Source of the DNA: an uncultured Collinsella sp.
GTDB taxonomy: Bacteria; Actinomycetota; Coriobacteriia; Coriobacteriales; Coriobacteriaceae
Assembly (NCBI GenBank): GCA_900758845.1
Contig: CAAESW010000012.1
Span: 1 to 22,271 of the forward strand
DNA length: 22,271 nucleotides
Reading direction: 5' to 3'
Position numbers and translations under genes: made by a program. The notes beneath the pieces were generated by a model, which had not been told where the DNA came from, ran no database searches, and saw nothing but the letters and a program-made list of their open reading frames with translations. Positions 8,105 to 16,715 of the stretch are shown one piece after another (position 1 is the stretch's first letter; each line of letters starts with the position of its first letter).

Positions 8105-8173
8105 AAGTTGCGGTGGAATAGGGACTAAATGGGAGTCTCAGAGGCCAAAACAGTCCCTATTCCACCGCAACTT
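8105..8173. repeat. perfect 22-bp inverted repeat, REP/MITE-like
   Basis: The left arm 8105-8126 (core GTTGCGGTGGAATAGGGACT) is the exact reverse complement of 8152-8173. A 25-base centre separates the arms. The element directly abuts the livF terminator and ends about 58 bases before cutC. There is no U-tract and no ORF inside. The shape suggests a dispersed palindromic repeat or a tiny non-autonomous element, though a large operator or RNA hairpin is possible. Copy number in the genome cannot be known from this window. Confidence 0.7.
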
Positions 8174-8231
8174 CATGGGGATGTGTGACAATGCCCGTCG
8201 GAAAACATCTGCTGTCTTTGGGGGTCTATCT

Positions 8232-8909
8232 ATGCTGTACGAGTTTTGTGCCGAGAACTTTGAGCGGGTGCCGGCGGCTATCGATGCCGGTGCAAGGCGT
8301 ATCGAGCTGTGCGACAACCTTGCCGTTGGTGGCACCACGCCTTCGGCCGGCGTTATCAGCGCTACGACCAACTATGCACACGAGCACGATGCGCGGGTGA
8401 TGTGCATGATTCGCCCGCGTGGCGGCGACTTTCACTACAACCAGGACGAGTTGCGTATGATGGAGATGGACCTGGGCCTTGCCGTGAGCGCCGGCGTTGA
8501 CGGCTTGGTCTTTGGCTGCTGCAAGCCCTGCGCTGGCGGATGGGCACTCGACGAGCTTACGTTGGGCGCTCTCGTGATGGCCGCGGGCTGCGCGACCGAG
8601 GAATGCAAGCGTGAGCCCATCGACATCACCTTTCACATGGCGTTTGACCAGCTCTCGCCCGAGGCTCAACTCGATGCCGTCGACACACTCGCCGATTGCG
8701 GCGTTACGCGCATCCTGACGCACGGCGGTGCCGCCGGCACGCCGATCGAGGACAACCTGGAGCATCTGTCGCGTCTTATCGAGTGTGCGGGAGACCGCCT
8801 GACCATCCTTCCCGGCGGCGGCATTTCCACGGCCAACCGCGATACCGTGGCGGCGGCACTGGGCGTCTCCGAGCTCCATGGCACCAAGATTGTGCCGCTG
8901 GAGGTATAA
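8232..8909 (+). CDS. cutC: CutC family protein
   Basis: Member of the CutC TIM-barrel family, historically linked to copper homeostasis in E. coli; its biochemical activity is not firmly established. It is unrelated to the choline lyase also named CutC. The 225-residue product carries the conserved RIELCDNLAVGGTTPS (23-38), IRPRGGDF (60-67), FHMAFDQ (134-140), ILTHGG (161-166), ILPGGGI (192-198) and ELHGT near the C-terminus. The frame extends upstream to 8175, but the ATG at 8232 has GGGGG about eight bases before it and gives the usual CutC N-terminus. It is somewhat Cys-rich (FGCCKPC near 95-100). The next gene starts three bases after its stop, so the two are co-transcribed and may act together. 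Confidence 0.9.
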   Translation: MLYEFCAENFERVPAAIDAGARRIELCDNLAVGGTTPSAGVISATTNYAHEHDARVMCMIRPRGGDFHYNQDELRMMEMDLGLAVSAGVDGLVFGCCKPCAGGWALDELTLGALVMAAGCATEECKREPIDITFHMAFDQLSPEAQLDAVDTLADCGVTRILTHGGAAGTPIEDNLEHLSRLIECAGDRLTILPGGGISTANRDTVAAALGVSELHGTKIVPLEV

Positions 8910-8912
8910 CCC

Positions 8913-9713
8913 GTGGCGCTGGTATTTGACGTTCAGCAGGCGAACGGTAAGCCCGACGACAACCGTCGTCCCGGCACCGCGTGCCCTTTTTGCGATACAG
9001 AAGGGCTCACCGACATCATTCGCCGTGATGGCGATTGCATTTGGCTCGAGAATAAGTTCAAGACCCTGCGCGCCACCCGTCAAACCGTGCTGATCGAGTC
9101 GGCCGATCACGATGCCGACCTGGTGACCTACGAGCCGGATGAACTCCACCATGTGATGCGGTTTGCCCTGGGTTGCTGGCAGCAGATGATCGATTCACAG
9201 CAGTATCGAAGCGTGCTCATGTACAAGAACAAGGGTCCGCTCTCGGGCGGTAGTCTCGTGCATCCGCACATGCAGATTGTGGGTTTGGAGCAGGAAGACG
9301 GCTACACTTCGCTGACTTCTGCCAATTTCGAAGGCATCAATGTCTGGCAACAGGGGAGGATCTCGGTCAATATCTCAACCGAACCGATCATGGGGTTCTT
9401 TGAGATCAACGTTTCAGCCCCGCAGGGAATCGCCGCCAGCGATGACACGAGAGACCAAGCCGAGGCGGATCTCTTCGCCGATGCAATCCAGGTAGCTCTG
9501 CGCTATATCTTGCACGAGCACCATGGCGGTCGTGCAGAGTCGTACAACCTGTTCTTCTATCACATGAGCGACCGGACCATTGCCAAAGCGCTGCCGCGTT
9601 GGGTGGTTTCGCCCTACTTTGTCGGCTATCGTTTGGCCCAGGTCAATGCTGAGACCACGCTCGATGTCGATGCTGAGCGCCTGCGTGCGCATCTGGAGGC
9701 GCTCACATCGTAA
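8913..9713 (+). CDS. GalT/HIT-like protein (DUF4931 type)
   Basis: The 266-residue product resembles the HIT superfamily branch that contains galactose-1-phosphate uridylyltransferase. It has a zinc-type CPFC (C24, C27), then YKNKGPLSGGSLVHPHMQIVG (about 104-124, the catalytic HPHMQ at 117-121), comparable to the HPHGQ active site of GalT, where the middle His is uridylylated. A second, degenerate half follows with ESYNLFFYHM. It starts at GTG 8913, set by GGAGGT inside the end of cutC. The product is shorter than true GalT, so a nucleotidyl transferase or hydrolase on an unknown sugar-phosphate or nucleotide is inferred. The DUF4931 assignment is from memory of the family. Confidence 0.75.
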   Translation: MALVFDVQQANGKPDDNRRPGTACPFCDTEGLTDIIRRDGDCIWLENKFKTLRATRQTVLIESADHDADLVTYEPDELHHVMRFALGCWQQMIDSQQYRSVLMYKNKGPLSGGSLVHPHMQIVGLEQEDGYTSLTSANFEGINVWQQGRISVNISTEPIMGFFEINVSAPQGIAASDDTRDQAEADLFADAIQVALRYILHEHHGGRAESYNLFFYHMSDRTIAKALPRWVVSPYFVGYRLAQVNAETTLDVDAERLRAHLEALTS

Positions 9714-9723
9714 AGTGAGCGCC
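9698..9723. other. hairpin at the end of the DUF4931-type gene
   Basis: GGCGCTCAC (9698-9706) and GTGAGCGCC (9715-9723) form a 9-bp stem around the stop codon. It lies between two convergent genes but has no U-tract on either strand. It could be a weak bidirectional terminator or an mRNA 3'-end stabiliser. Confidence 0.4.
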
Positions 9724-9740
9724 CACACACTGCGGACGGT

Positions 9741-10739
9741 TTAGCGCGCCATTGCATCGCGGCCGGCCTCGACCCGCTTGCGCTGGGCGGCGCGCTCCTC
9801 GCCGGTCAGACGCTCAAAGAAGTGCCCGATAAGCGAGGCGAGCACCTGCTGAAACAACGTTCCACACATGACGGGAAACACAACTTCGCCCGGAAAGTAT
9901 TGCGTGGCGATGACGGCGCCCGAAGAGATATTGCGCATGCCGCAGGTAAAGCACATGGTGGTCGTTTCGCTATATGGCAGATGCAGCGCGCGGGCGACCA
10001 GAATGCCGACGACAAAGCCGCTGATGGCGAAGACCAAAATAAAGAGGGCTACTTCCAAGCGCACCGCGTTCATGTGCAGCATGTACTCGCTCATGGCGGT
10101 GGAGTTGGAGGCGATAACGCCCATCATCATGAACTTGCAGGCGGGCGAGAGCGCGGGGGAGAGTTTTTCGTGCCCCCATCCGCGCGTGAGCTCGTTGATC
10201 ACGATGCCGAGCACGGCGGGGATGGCGATCATAAAGGCCATGTTCTGCATCATACTTGGCACGTCGATCGAGACGGTGGCGCCTAGCAGGAGCTTGAGCG
10301 TAAGCGGAATCGTCACAGGTGAGATGACCGAGGACGTCAGGATGATGGTGAGTGCGAGCGGGCCGTTGCCGCCGAACATGCTGATCCACATAAAAGCGGT
10401 GACTGCCACGGGCACACTGTATTCGAGCACGATGCCGCAGACAAGGTTGGGGTTGGAACCAAAGAACAACGATCCCATGGCATAGGCCGCGATGGGAATA
10501 AGCGCCGCCGAGACCAACAACGCCAGAATCAGGTGCAGCGGACGGTGGAACACCTCGGCTACCTGGTGAAAGGTGTTGCTGAGCGCACCTTGGAACGTCA
10601 TAAAGGCAAACAAGGTGGGAACGATGGGCTTGAGAACGCCGATCTGTTGAGGAAAGAGCACGCCGAGCGCCACGCAAATCGGAACGATGATTTGCATGTG
10701 CCCCGCGAGAAACTTGCCCAGTCCAACCCATTGCTTCAT
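9741..10739 (-). CDS. BASS-type (bile acid:sodium symporter family) membrane transporter
   Basis: A 332-residue, very hydrophobic protein with about nine or ten membrane spans. The N-terminal half has MQIIVPICVALGVLFPQ and LFAFMTFQGALSNTF. The second half has GMRNISSGAVIATQYFPGEV, similar to the discontinuous-helix region of the BASS/SBF superfamily, where the sodium and substrate sites lie. Members carry bile acids, pantoate, pyruvate or other organic anions, so the substrate is unknown. The C-terminal tail is charged and cytoplasmic. The start codon ATG at 10739 has only a weak AAGAG before it; GGGAG lies about 14 bases upstream. It is convergent with the cutC pair and divergent from recJ. 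Confidence 0.75.
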   Translation of the reverse strand: MKQWVGLGKFLAGHMQIIVPICVALGVLFPQQIGVLKPIVPTLFAFMTFQGALSNTFHQVAEVFHRPLHLILALLVSAALIPIAAYAMGSLFFGSNPNLVCGIVLEYSVPVAVTAFMWISMFGGNGPLALTIILTSSVISPVTIPLTLKLLLGATVSIDVPSMMQNMAFMIAIPAVLGIVINELTRGWGHEKLSPALSPACKFMMMGVIASNSTAMSEYMLHMNAVRLEVALFILVFAISGFVVGILVARALHLPYSETTTMCFTCGMRNISSGAVIATQYFPGEVVFPVMCGTLFQQVLASLIGHFFERLTGEERAAQRKRVEAGRDAMAR

Positions 10740-10878
10740 ATGCTCTTGTGACTCCCTTTGCTCGTGAATCCGTTTTGACTGGATATGCTAGACGCTCACA
10801 TGTGTCCGTGCGTCAGAAACGCTCGATTATTTCGAGGGTATTACCGGCATCGTTTACCGAAACCGCGGCGTGCTGCGG

Positions 10879-10907
10879 CGATTTGCGTCCGCGCCGCACG
10901 GTATAAT
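10879..10907 (+). promoter_or_regulatory. promoter of the recJ-helicase/relA unit
   Basis: A consensus -10 TATAAT lies at 10902-10907. The matching -35 position (10879-10884) reads CGATTT and is poor, so an activator or other contacts may be needed. A short GC-rich inverted repeat (TGCGGCG at 10874-10880, CGCCGCA at 10892-10898) overlaps the spacer and might be an operator. Transcription would begin near 10914. Confidence 0.55.
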
Positions 10908-10963
10908 AAATCCGTTCAACAGATCTGCCTGCCGAAGTGGGCATACACAGAGGACTCATCGCT

Positions 10964-11029
10964 ATGAACCGTGAGAGGTATCGCGGCGACCTGCCCCTAT
11001 CGGGGGTGGGTGCCTATGTCATCGCTTAA
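10964..11029 (+). CDS. 21-codon leader ORF overlapping the recJ start
   Basis: An ATG at 10964, preceded by AGAGGAC at a suitable distance, opens a frame of 21 codons (starting MNRERYRGDLPLSG) that stops at TAA 11027-11029. It overlaps the preferred recJ start (11016) by 14 bases in another frame. It lies about 50 bases after the predicted transcription start. It has no recognisable family and no run of a single amino acid that would suggest classical attenuation. Translational coupling to recJ is the likeliest role. It may also be fortuitous. Confidence 0.4.
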   Translation: MNRERYRGDLPLSGVGAYVIA

Positions 11030-14000
11030 GACGACGCATCGCTGGGCGGTCGCTCAGCAAAATCCCGAGCTCGAAAAGGAGCTTTCGGCTGGTCTGGGCA
11101 TTCCCGGGCTGGTGGCGCGCATTATGGTCGCGCACGGCATTGGCTCCATCAAAGAGGGCCAATTGTTTTTGACGCCTTCGCTCGATCGCGACTGGGCCGA
11201 CCCACTCATTATCCCGGGCATGTCGGTCGTTGCCGACCGCGTCGAGCGTGCTATTCGCAACCACGAGCACATTGCAGTCTTTGGCGATTTTGACGTTGAC
11301 GGTATTACGTCGACCTGCCTGTTGACCGAGGCGCTGCGCACGTTTGGCGCCGATGTCACGCCGTTTATTCCGCATCGCTTTGATGAGGGCTACGGTCTTT
11401 CGCGCGCGGCGCTCGACCGCGTTAACGAGCTCGCTCGCCCCCAGCTGATCGTGACCGTCGATAACGGCATTGCCGCCAAGGAAGAGGTTTTCTACCTGGA
11501 GAGCCTGGGGATCGATTTGGTGGTCACGGACCATCACGAGCCCTCCGACCAGGTGCCGCAGGGTGTGCCCCTGACTGACCCCAAGCTCGAGGACGAGGGC
11601 CCCTCGCGTGAGCTTGCCGGTGCTGGTGTGGCGCTCAAGCTGGTGCAAGTCCTGGGTGAGCGCCTGGGCAAGCCGTCGTATTGGCGTTCGCTAATCGAGG
11701 TCGCGGCGCTGGGCACCGTGTCCGACATGATGCCGCTCACGCCCGAGAACCGCGCGCTGGTTGCCGAGGGCATCCAGCAGATGCGCGTAACCGCTCGCCC
11801 CGGCTATATCGCGCTTGCCGCGCTCGCCAAGGCGGACCTTTCGAGCATTACGGCGGATGGCCTGTCATTCTCGCTCATTCCCCGCTTAAACGCTGCCGGT
11901 CGCATGGCCGATCCCAAGCTGGCGCTCGACCTGCTGCTTGCCCGCGATCCCATCGAAGCAAGCGCACTGGCGGCTGAGCTCGAGGAAATCAACCGCCAGC
12001 GCCGTGAGATCGAGGCGGAGCTCACGCGCGATGCCATGGCAAAGGTCGAGGAGACCTATGACGGCGGACGCGCGATCGTCGTGGGCGGCGAAGGCTGGCA
12101 CGAGGGCGTCAAGGGCATCGTGGCAAGCCGTCTGACCAACCGCTACCACGTGCCGGCGCTGCTGTTCTCGATCGAGGACGGTATCGCGCGCGGCTCTGGT
12201 CGCTCGGTGGGCAAAGTTAACCTGTTTGACGCCATCGAGCGCTGTTCCGACCTGATGATTCGTCGCGGCGGACATGCCGGTGCGGTGGGTGTGACCATCG
12301 AGGCATCCAAGCTCGATGAGTTCCGCCGTCGCCTTTCAGCCGTGTTGTCCGAGCTTCCCGCCGAGGACTTTGAAGACACCGACGAGGTTGCCGCCACGGT
12401 CGACCTTTCCGAATTGAATATCGAGACCATCGAGCAGATTTCCCGCCTTGAGCCGTTTGGCCAGGGTAATAAGGTGCCGCTGCTGGCTGCCGAGGGCGTG
12501 ACGATGTGTGATCGCGCCGTGGTGGGTAAGACCGGCGAGCACATGCGCTTCGTGGCGACGGATGGCGCCGCGAGTGTGCCGGCCATCATGTTTCGTGTAC
12601 CGCAGATCGACAAGCTTATCAATTGCGACAGCGCCGTCGACTTGGTGTTCGAGGCCGTTGCCGAGCATTGGCAGGGTCGTGTGAAGCCCAAGCTCATGGT
12701 CAAGGATGTTCTGGTCCGCGGTACCACGCTGCCCAGCGTCGACGATCCGGCATGCGAGCTTCGTCGTGGCGTGCAGCCGGCGGATTCCGGCCTGCGCCTG
12801 GAGTCGCGCAAGCGCGAGACGCTCGCCCAGCTTTCTTATACCGAGCTGACACGCTCGCTTATCCATAGCTTTATCGGCTCGAACCAGCCGCACCGCGCGC
12901 AGGTCGAGGCGCTCGATGCCCTGGCCGATCACCAGAGTGTCTTGGCGGTTATGGGAACGGGCCGCGGCAAGTCGCTCATCTTCCATGTGCATGCCGCGCG
13001 TGAGGCGGTGCTTCGCGGACGTGCGAGCATCTTTGTCTATCCGCTGCGTGCGCTTGTTGCCGACCAGGCCTATCACCTCTCGTCGACGATGGCATCGCTT
13101 GGCATTGGCGTTGGCGTGCTGACCGGCGAGACCGTGGAGGCCGCACGCGATGACGTGTTCGCCGGCCTAGCTTCGGGCCGCACCGGTATCGTGCTCACGA
13201 CGCCCGAGTTCCTGTCTATCCACCGTGACCGTTTCGCGCGTTCGGGCCGCATCGGCTTTGTCGTTATCGATGAGGCGCACCACGCCGGCCTTGCCAAGGG
13301 CGGCGACCGCAGCGCCTATCTTGACATGCCCGATATCCTCAAAGCCCTGGGCGACCCGGTCGTTATGGCTGCGACGGCCACCGCGACGGCTCCGGTTGTG
13401 GCCGAGCTTGCCCGCATGCTGCCGATCACTCGCACGGTGGTCGACGAGACGGTGCGCGAGAACCTGCAGCTCGAGGACGACCGCGATCTTGCAAGTCGCG
13501 AGAACCGTTTGGTGTCGATTGTGGCGACGGGGGAAAAGACCGTCATCTACGTCAATTCGCGCGACCAGTCCGTGGCGCTCGCCAAGACGTTGCGCAAGCG
13601 TGTGCCCGATTGTGCAACCCATATCGCGTTCTATAACGCGGGGCTTGCGCGTTCCGATCGCCGTCGCGTGGAGGAAGCATTCCGAGACGGCAGCCTCAGC
13701 TGCATCGTCTCGACATCTGCCTTTGGCGAGGGCGTCAACCTGCCCGATATCCGCCATGTCGTGCTCTATCACATGCCGTTTGGCGGCATTGAGTTTAACC
13801 AGATGAGCGGCCGTGCCGGTCGCGATGGCCAGCCCGCCGTGATCCATCTGCTCTATTCGTCGCGCGACGCCCGCATTAACGAGCGCCTACTCGACTGCTA
13901 TGCGCCCGAGCGCGACGAGCTCGTCACGCTCTATCGCGCGCTGCAGACCATGTGGCGCTCCAACCGCGGCAAAACCGGGGACGATTCCTTTAGCGCGAGC

Positions 14001-14303
14001 GATATCGACATCGCGCAGATGTGCCTTGCCATCGATGCTCGCACGCCGGTCGACGAGCGTTCGGTGGAAAGCGGCCTGGGAATCTTCGAAGAGCTTGGTT
14101 TTTGTCGAGTTTCGGGGTTTGACGACACCCGTCGCATCGCGATGGCCGAAAACCCCGGCCGCGTGCAATTGAGTAGGTCAATTCGCTATTTGGAGGGCTT
14201 GCGCTCGCGCATGGAGTTTTCGGCTTTCCGGAGCTGGGCGCTCGATTCGTGCGCTTCTGATATGCTAGCCAAAGTTAACCGCCCGATCGTACCGCGGGCC
14301 TAG
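11016..14303 (+). CDS. recJ: RecJ single-strand exonuclease fused to a RecQ-like SF2 helicase
   Basis: A 1095-residue fusion. Residues about 1-570 form a complete RecJ: DHH motifs DFDVDG (91-96), VDNG (148-151) and TDHHEP (171-176), the DHHA1 domain with GGH (418-420), and the OB-like domain (about 455-570). RecJ degrades single-stranded DNA 5' to 3' in recombination and mismatch repair. Residues about 600-980 form a superfamily 2 helicase: Walker A GTGRGKS (647-653), DEAH (752-755), motif III ATATAT (786-791) and motif VI QMSGRAGRDG (929-938), closest to RecQ. I see no RecQ four-Cys zinc site. The C-terminal 110 residues may be a winged helix. The preferred start is the ATG at 11016 (GGGGGTGGG upstream); a GTG at 10971 would add 15 residues. 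relA follows after 15 bases. Confidence 0.92.
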   Translation: MSSLKTTHRWAVAQQNPELEKELSAGLGIPGLVARIMVAHGIGSIKEGQLFLTPSLDRDWADPLIIPGMSVVADRVERAIRNHEHIAVFGDFDVDGITSTCLLTEALRTFGADVTPFIPHRFDEGYGLSRAALDRVNELARPQLIVTVDNGIAAKEEVFYLESLGIDLVVTDHHEPSDQVPQGVPLTDPKLEDEGPSRELAGAGVALKLVQVLGERLGKPSYWRSLIEVAALGTVSDMMPLTPENRALVAEGIQQMRVTARPGYIALAALAKADLSSITADGLSFSLIPRLNAAGRMADPKLALDLLLARDPIEASALAAELEEINRQRREIEAELTRDAMAKVEETYDGGRAIVVGGEGWHEGVKGIVASRLTNRYHVPALLFSIEDGIARGSGRSVGKVNLFDAIERCSDLMIRRGGHAGAVGVTIEASKLDEFRRRLSAVLSELPAEDFEDTDEVAATVDLSELNIETIEQISRLEPFGQGNKVPLLAAEGVTMCDRAVVGKTGEHMRFVATDGAASVPAIMFRVPQIDKLINCDSAVDLVFEAVAEHWQGRVKPKLMVKDVLVRGTTLPSVDDPACELRRGVQPADSGLRLESRKRETLAQLSYTELTRSLIHSFIGSNQPHRAQVEALDALADHQSVLAVMGTGRGKSLIFHVHAAREAVLRGRASIFVYPLRALVADQAYHLSSTMASLGIGVGVLTGETVEAARDDVFAGLASGRTGIVLTTPEFLSIHRDRFARSGRIGFVVIDEAHHAGLAKGGDRSAYLDMPDILKALGDPVVMAATATATAPVVAELARMLPITRTVVDETVRENLQLEDDRDLASRENRLVSIVATGEKTVIYVNSRDQSVALAKTLRKRVPDCATHIAFYNAGLARSDRRRVEEAFRDGSLSCIVSTSAFGEGVNLPDIRHVVLYHMPFGGIEFNQMSGRAGRDGQPAVIHLLYSSRDARINERLLDCYAPERDELVTLYRALQTMWRSNRGKTGDDSFSASDIDIAQMCLAIDARTPVDERSVESGLGIFEELGFCRVSGFDDTRRIAMAENPGRVQLSRSIRYLEGLRSRMEFSAFRSWALDSCASDMLAKVNRPIVPRA

Positions 14304-14318
14304 GGGAAGGGGACCTCG

Positions 14319-16679
14319 ATGGATGCCGCAGCCCGTACCGCCCATGATTCCACCCTCCAGCCGTTTTCGGAGATGGAGCACTATAAGCATGCCGATGAGC
14401 TGCCGCCCGAGATTATGGCGGACAGCTACGACAAGCTGGAGCGCCTGTGCCTCAAATATATGAATGAGGATGACTTCTCCAAGGTGGAGCAGGCCTACTG
14501 CTTTGCTGCCGAGAAGCATTGCAACCAAAAGCGGCGCTCGGGCGAGATGTACATTAACCATCCCGTCGAGGTTGCCATCATTTTGGCCGATCTCAAGATG
14601 GACTGCGATGTGGTGTGCGCCGCGCTGCTGCACGATACCGTCGAGGATACCGAGACCTCGCTCGCCGATGTTTCCGGCCTGTTTGGCGATACGGTGGCCG
14701 AGCTCGTCGATGGCGTGACCAAGCTCACCAATATCGAAGTCGACAGCATGGACGAGAAGCAGGCGCTCACGCTGCGCAAGATGTTCCTCGCCATGTCCAA
14801 GGACATTCGCGTCATCATCGTTAAACTTGCCGACCGTCTGCACAACATGCGAACGCTGGCAGCCCTGCGCGAGGATCGTCGCCTGTTTAAGGCTCGCGAG
14901 ACCATGGACGTGTACGCGCCCTTGGCCGACCGCCTGGGCATGAGCTCTATTAAGTGGGAGCTCGAGGACCTGTCCTTCTTCTACCTGGAGCCCGATGCCT
15001 ACCAGCGCATTGCGCGCATGGTGGCGGAGTCGCGCGAGGTCCGTGAGCGCTATCTGGCTGAGACCATCAAGACACTCACCGACGAGCTCAACCGCATTGG
15101 CCTGGAAGGCTTCCAGATCAACGGCCGTTCCAAGCACTATTGGTCCATCTACCAAAAGATGAAGCGCAAGGGCAAGGAATTCTCCGAGATCTACGACCTG
15201 GTGGCACTGCGCGTCATCACGCATTCGGTGCGCGATTGCTACTCCACGCTCGGCGCGGTGCATACGCTGTGGCACCCCATGCCCGGTCGCTTTAAAGACT
15301 ATATCGCCATGCCCAAGGTCAATAACTACCAGTCGCTCCACACGACGGTTATCGGCCCCACGGCCCGCCCACTCGAGATTCAGATTCGAACCTACGAGAT
15401 GCATGAGCAGGCCGAGTACGGCATTGCCGCCCACTGGCTATATAAGAAGTCGGGCGGATCGTCTGCGTCTAAGACCAATGATGCCCAGCGTCTGGACGAC
15501 CAGATTAACTGGCTTAAGCACTCACTCGATTGGGCTGCGTCTGATGAGATTACCGACGCCAAGGAATACCTGCATTCGCTGAAGGTTGACCTCTTCGATC
15601 AGGAGATCTTCGTCTTTACGCCCAAGGGCGAGGTCATGGCGCTTCGTGCCGGATCCACGCCGCTCGACTTTGCCTATGCCGTTCACACCGAGGTGGGAAA
15701 CCATTGCGTTGGCGCTAAAATCAACGGTGCGGTGGCTCCGCTCACGCACGAGATTAAGACGGGTGACCGTGTCGAGATCCTGACGAACAAGAGTTCCAAG
15801 CCGTCGCGTGATTGGCTCAAGATCGTCAAGACGCCTTCGGCTAAGTCCAAGATCCGCCGCTATTTTGCCGCTGCGACCAAGGACGACGACGCTGCTGCTG
15901 GTCGCGATATGCTGGCCAAGGACCTGCGTAAGCGTGGCTATGGCATTTCTACGCCGCGTTCGACGCGTGCACTCAACGCCGTGGCGGAGCAGTTTAACTT
16001 CAAGCAGCTCGAGGACCTGTTTGCCGCCGTCGGCGCCGGCAAGGTTGCCCCGCGCGCTGTGGGCAATAAGGTCGAGCAAATCTTGGACCCCAAGCCCGAG
16101 GAACAGCTCACCAAGGCCGAGGCTATCGCCGAGGTCGTGAAGCAGCCCGCTCGCGGCTCCAACCGCAAGCCGCAAAAGCGCGGCAAGAGCGCCAGTAACG
16201 GCATTATCGTCAAGGGCGAGAGCAACAGCGGCCTGCTGGTCCGTCTGGCTCATTGCTGCAACCCCGTGACGGGCGACGACATCGTCGGCTTCATCACGCG
16301 CGGTCGTGGCGTTTCGGTGCATCGCGCCAACTGCCCTAACGTCAAGGGTCTTATGGAACATCCCGAGCGCATGATCGATGTGGAGTGGGACGGCGCTGCC
16401 GACACCCTCTTCCAGGTCGAGATCGTGGTCGAGTGCCTGGACCGCATGGGCCTGCTCAAGGACGTCACCATTGCCATTGGCGATGCAGGCGGCAATATCC
16501 TTTCCGCCGCCACCTCGACCAACCGCGAGGGTATTGCGACCCTGCGCTTTATGGTCGAGATTTCGGATGCGAGCGGCCTGGATCCGCTGCTGGCTTCCAT
16601 CAGCAGTGTCGATTCGGTCTACGACGCTCGCCGTCTTATGCCCGGCGAGGGCGGAGCGCAACTCAAGCGCCGTGTGTAG
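14319..16679 (+). CDS. relA: bifunctional (p)ppGpp synthetase/hydrolase (Rel/RSH)
   Basis: Makes and degrades the stringent-response alarmone (p)ppGpp on starved ribosomes. The 786-residue product has the long RSH layout. The HD hydrolase domain has H81, HDTVED (105-110) and D172/N176, so hydrolysis looks intact. The synthetase domain has GRSKHYWSIYQKMKRKGKEF (269-288), YDLVALRV, NNYQSLHTT (335-343) and EIQIRT (353-358). A TGS domain lies near 430-490, then helices, a CCNP...H...C zinc-finger region and a C-terminal ACT domain. The basic KRKGKE segment resembles bifunctional enzymes rather than the acidic version of synthetase-only RelA. GGAAGGGGA precedes the ATG. It is co-transcribed with recJ, as in many Gram-positives, but apt is absent between them. 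Confidence 0.96.
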   Translation: MDAAARTAHDSTLQPFSEMEHYKHADELPPEIMADSYDKLERLCLKYMNEDDFSKVEQAYCFAAEKHCNQKRRSGEMYINHPVEVAIILADLKMDCDVVCAALLHDTVEDTETSLADVSGLFGDTVAELVDGVTKLTNIEVDSMDEKQALTLRKMFLAMSKDIRVIIVKLADRLHNMRTLAALREDRRLFKARETMDVYAPLADRLGMSSIKWELEDLSFFYLEPDAYQRIARMVAESREVRERYLAETIKTLTDELNRIGLEGFQINGRSKHYWSIYQKMKRKGKEFSEIYDLVALRVITHSVRDCYSTLGAVHTLWHPMPGRFKDYIAMPKVNNYQSLHTTVIGPTARPLEIQIRTYEMHEQAEYGIAAHWLYKKSGGSSASKTNDAQRLDDQINWLKHSLDWAASDEITDAKEYLHSLKVDLFDQEIFVFTPKGEVMALRAGSTPLDFAYAVHTEVGNHCVGAKINGAVAPLTHEIKTGDRVEILTNKSSKPSRDWLKIVKTPSAKSKIRRYFAAATKDDDAAAGRDMLAKDLRKRGYGISTPRSTRALNAVAEQFNFKQLEDLFAAVGAGKVAPRAVGNKVEQILDPKPEEQLTKAEAIAEVVKQPARGSNRKPQKRGKSASNGIIVKGESNSGLLVRLAHCCNPVTGDDIVGFITRGRGVSVHRANCPNVKGLMEHPERMIDVEWDGAADTLFQVEIVVECLDRMGLLKDVTIAIGDAGGNILSAATSTNREGIATLRFMVEISDASGLDPLLASISSVDSVYDARRLMPGEGGAQLKRRV

Positions 16680-16715
16680 GTGCGAGAGCCTCTCAGCATC
16701 ATAGATATTGGTTAC

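Noticed and set aside
10785..10967. 60-codon frame upstream of recJ
   Set aside because: It runs through the recJ promoter (TATAAT at 10902) and has no ribosome binding site.
14265..15434. 389-codon minus-strand frame over relA
   Set aside because: It is antisense to the conserved HD and synthetase domains and has the composition of a shadow frame.
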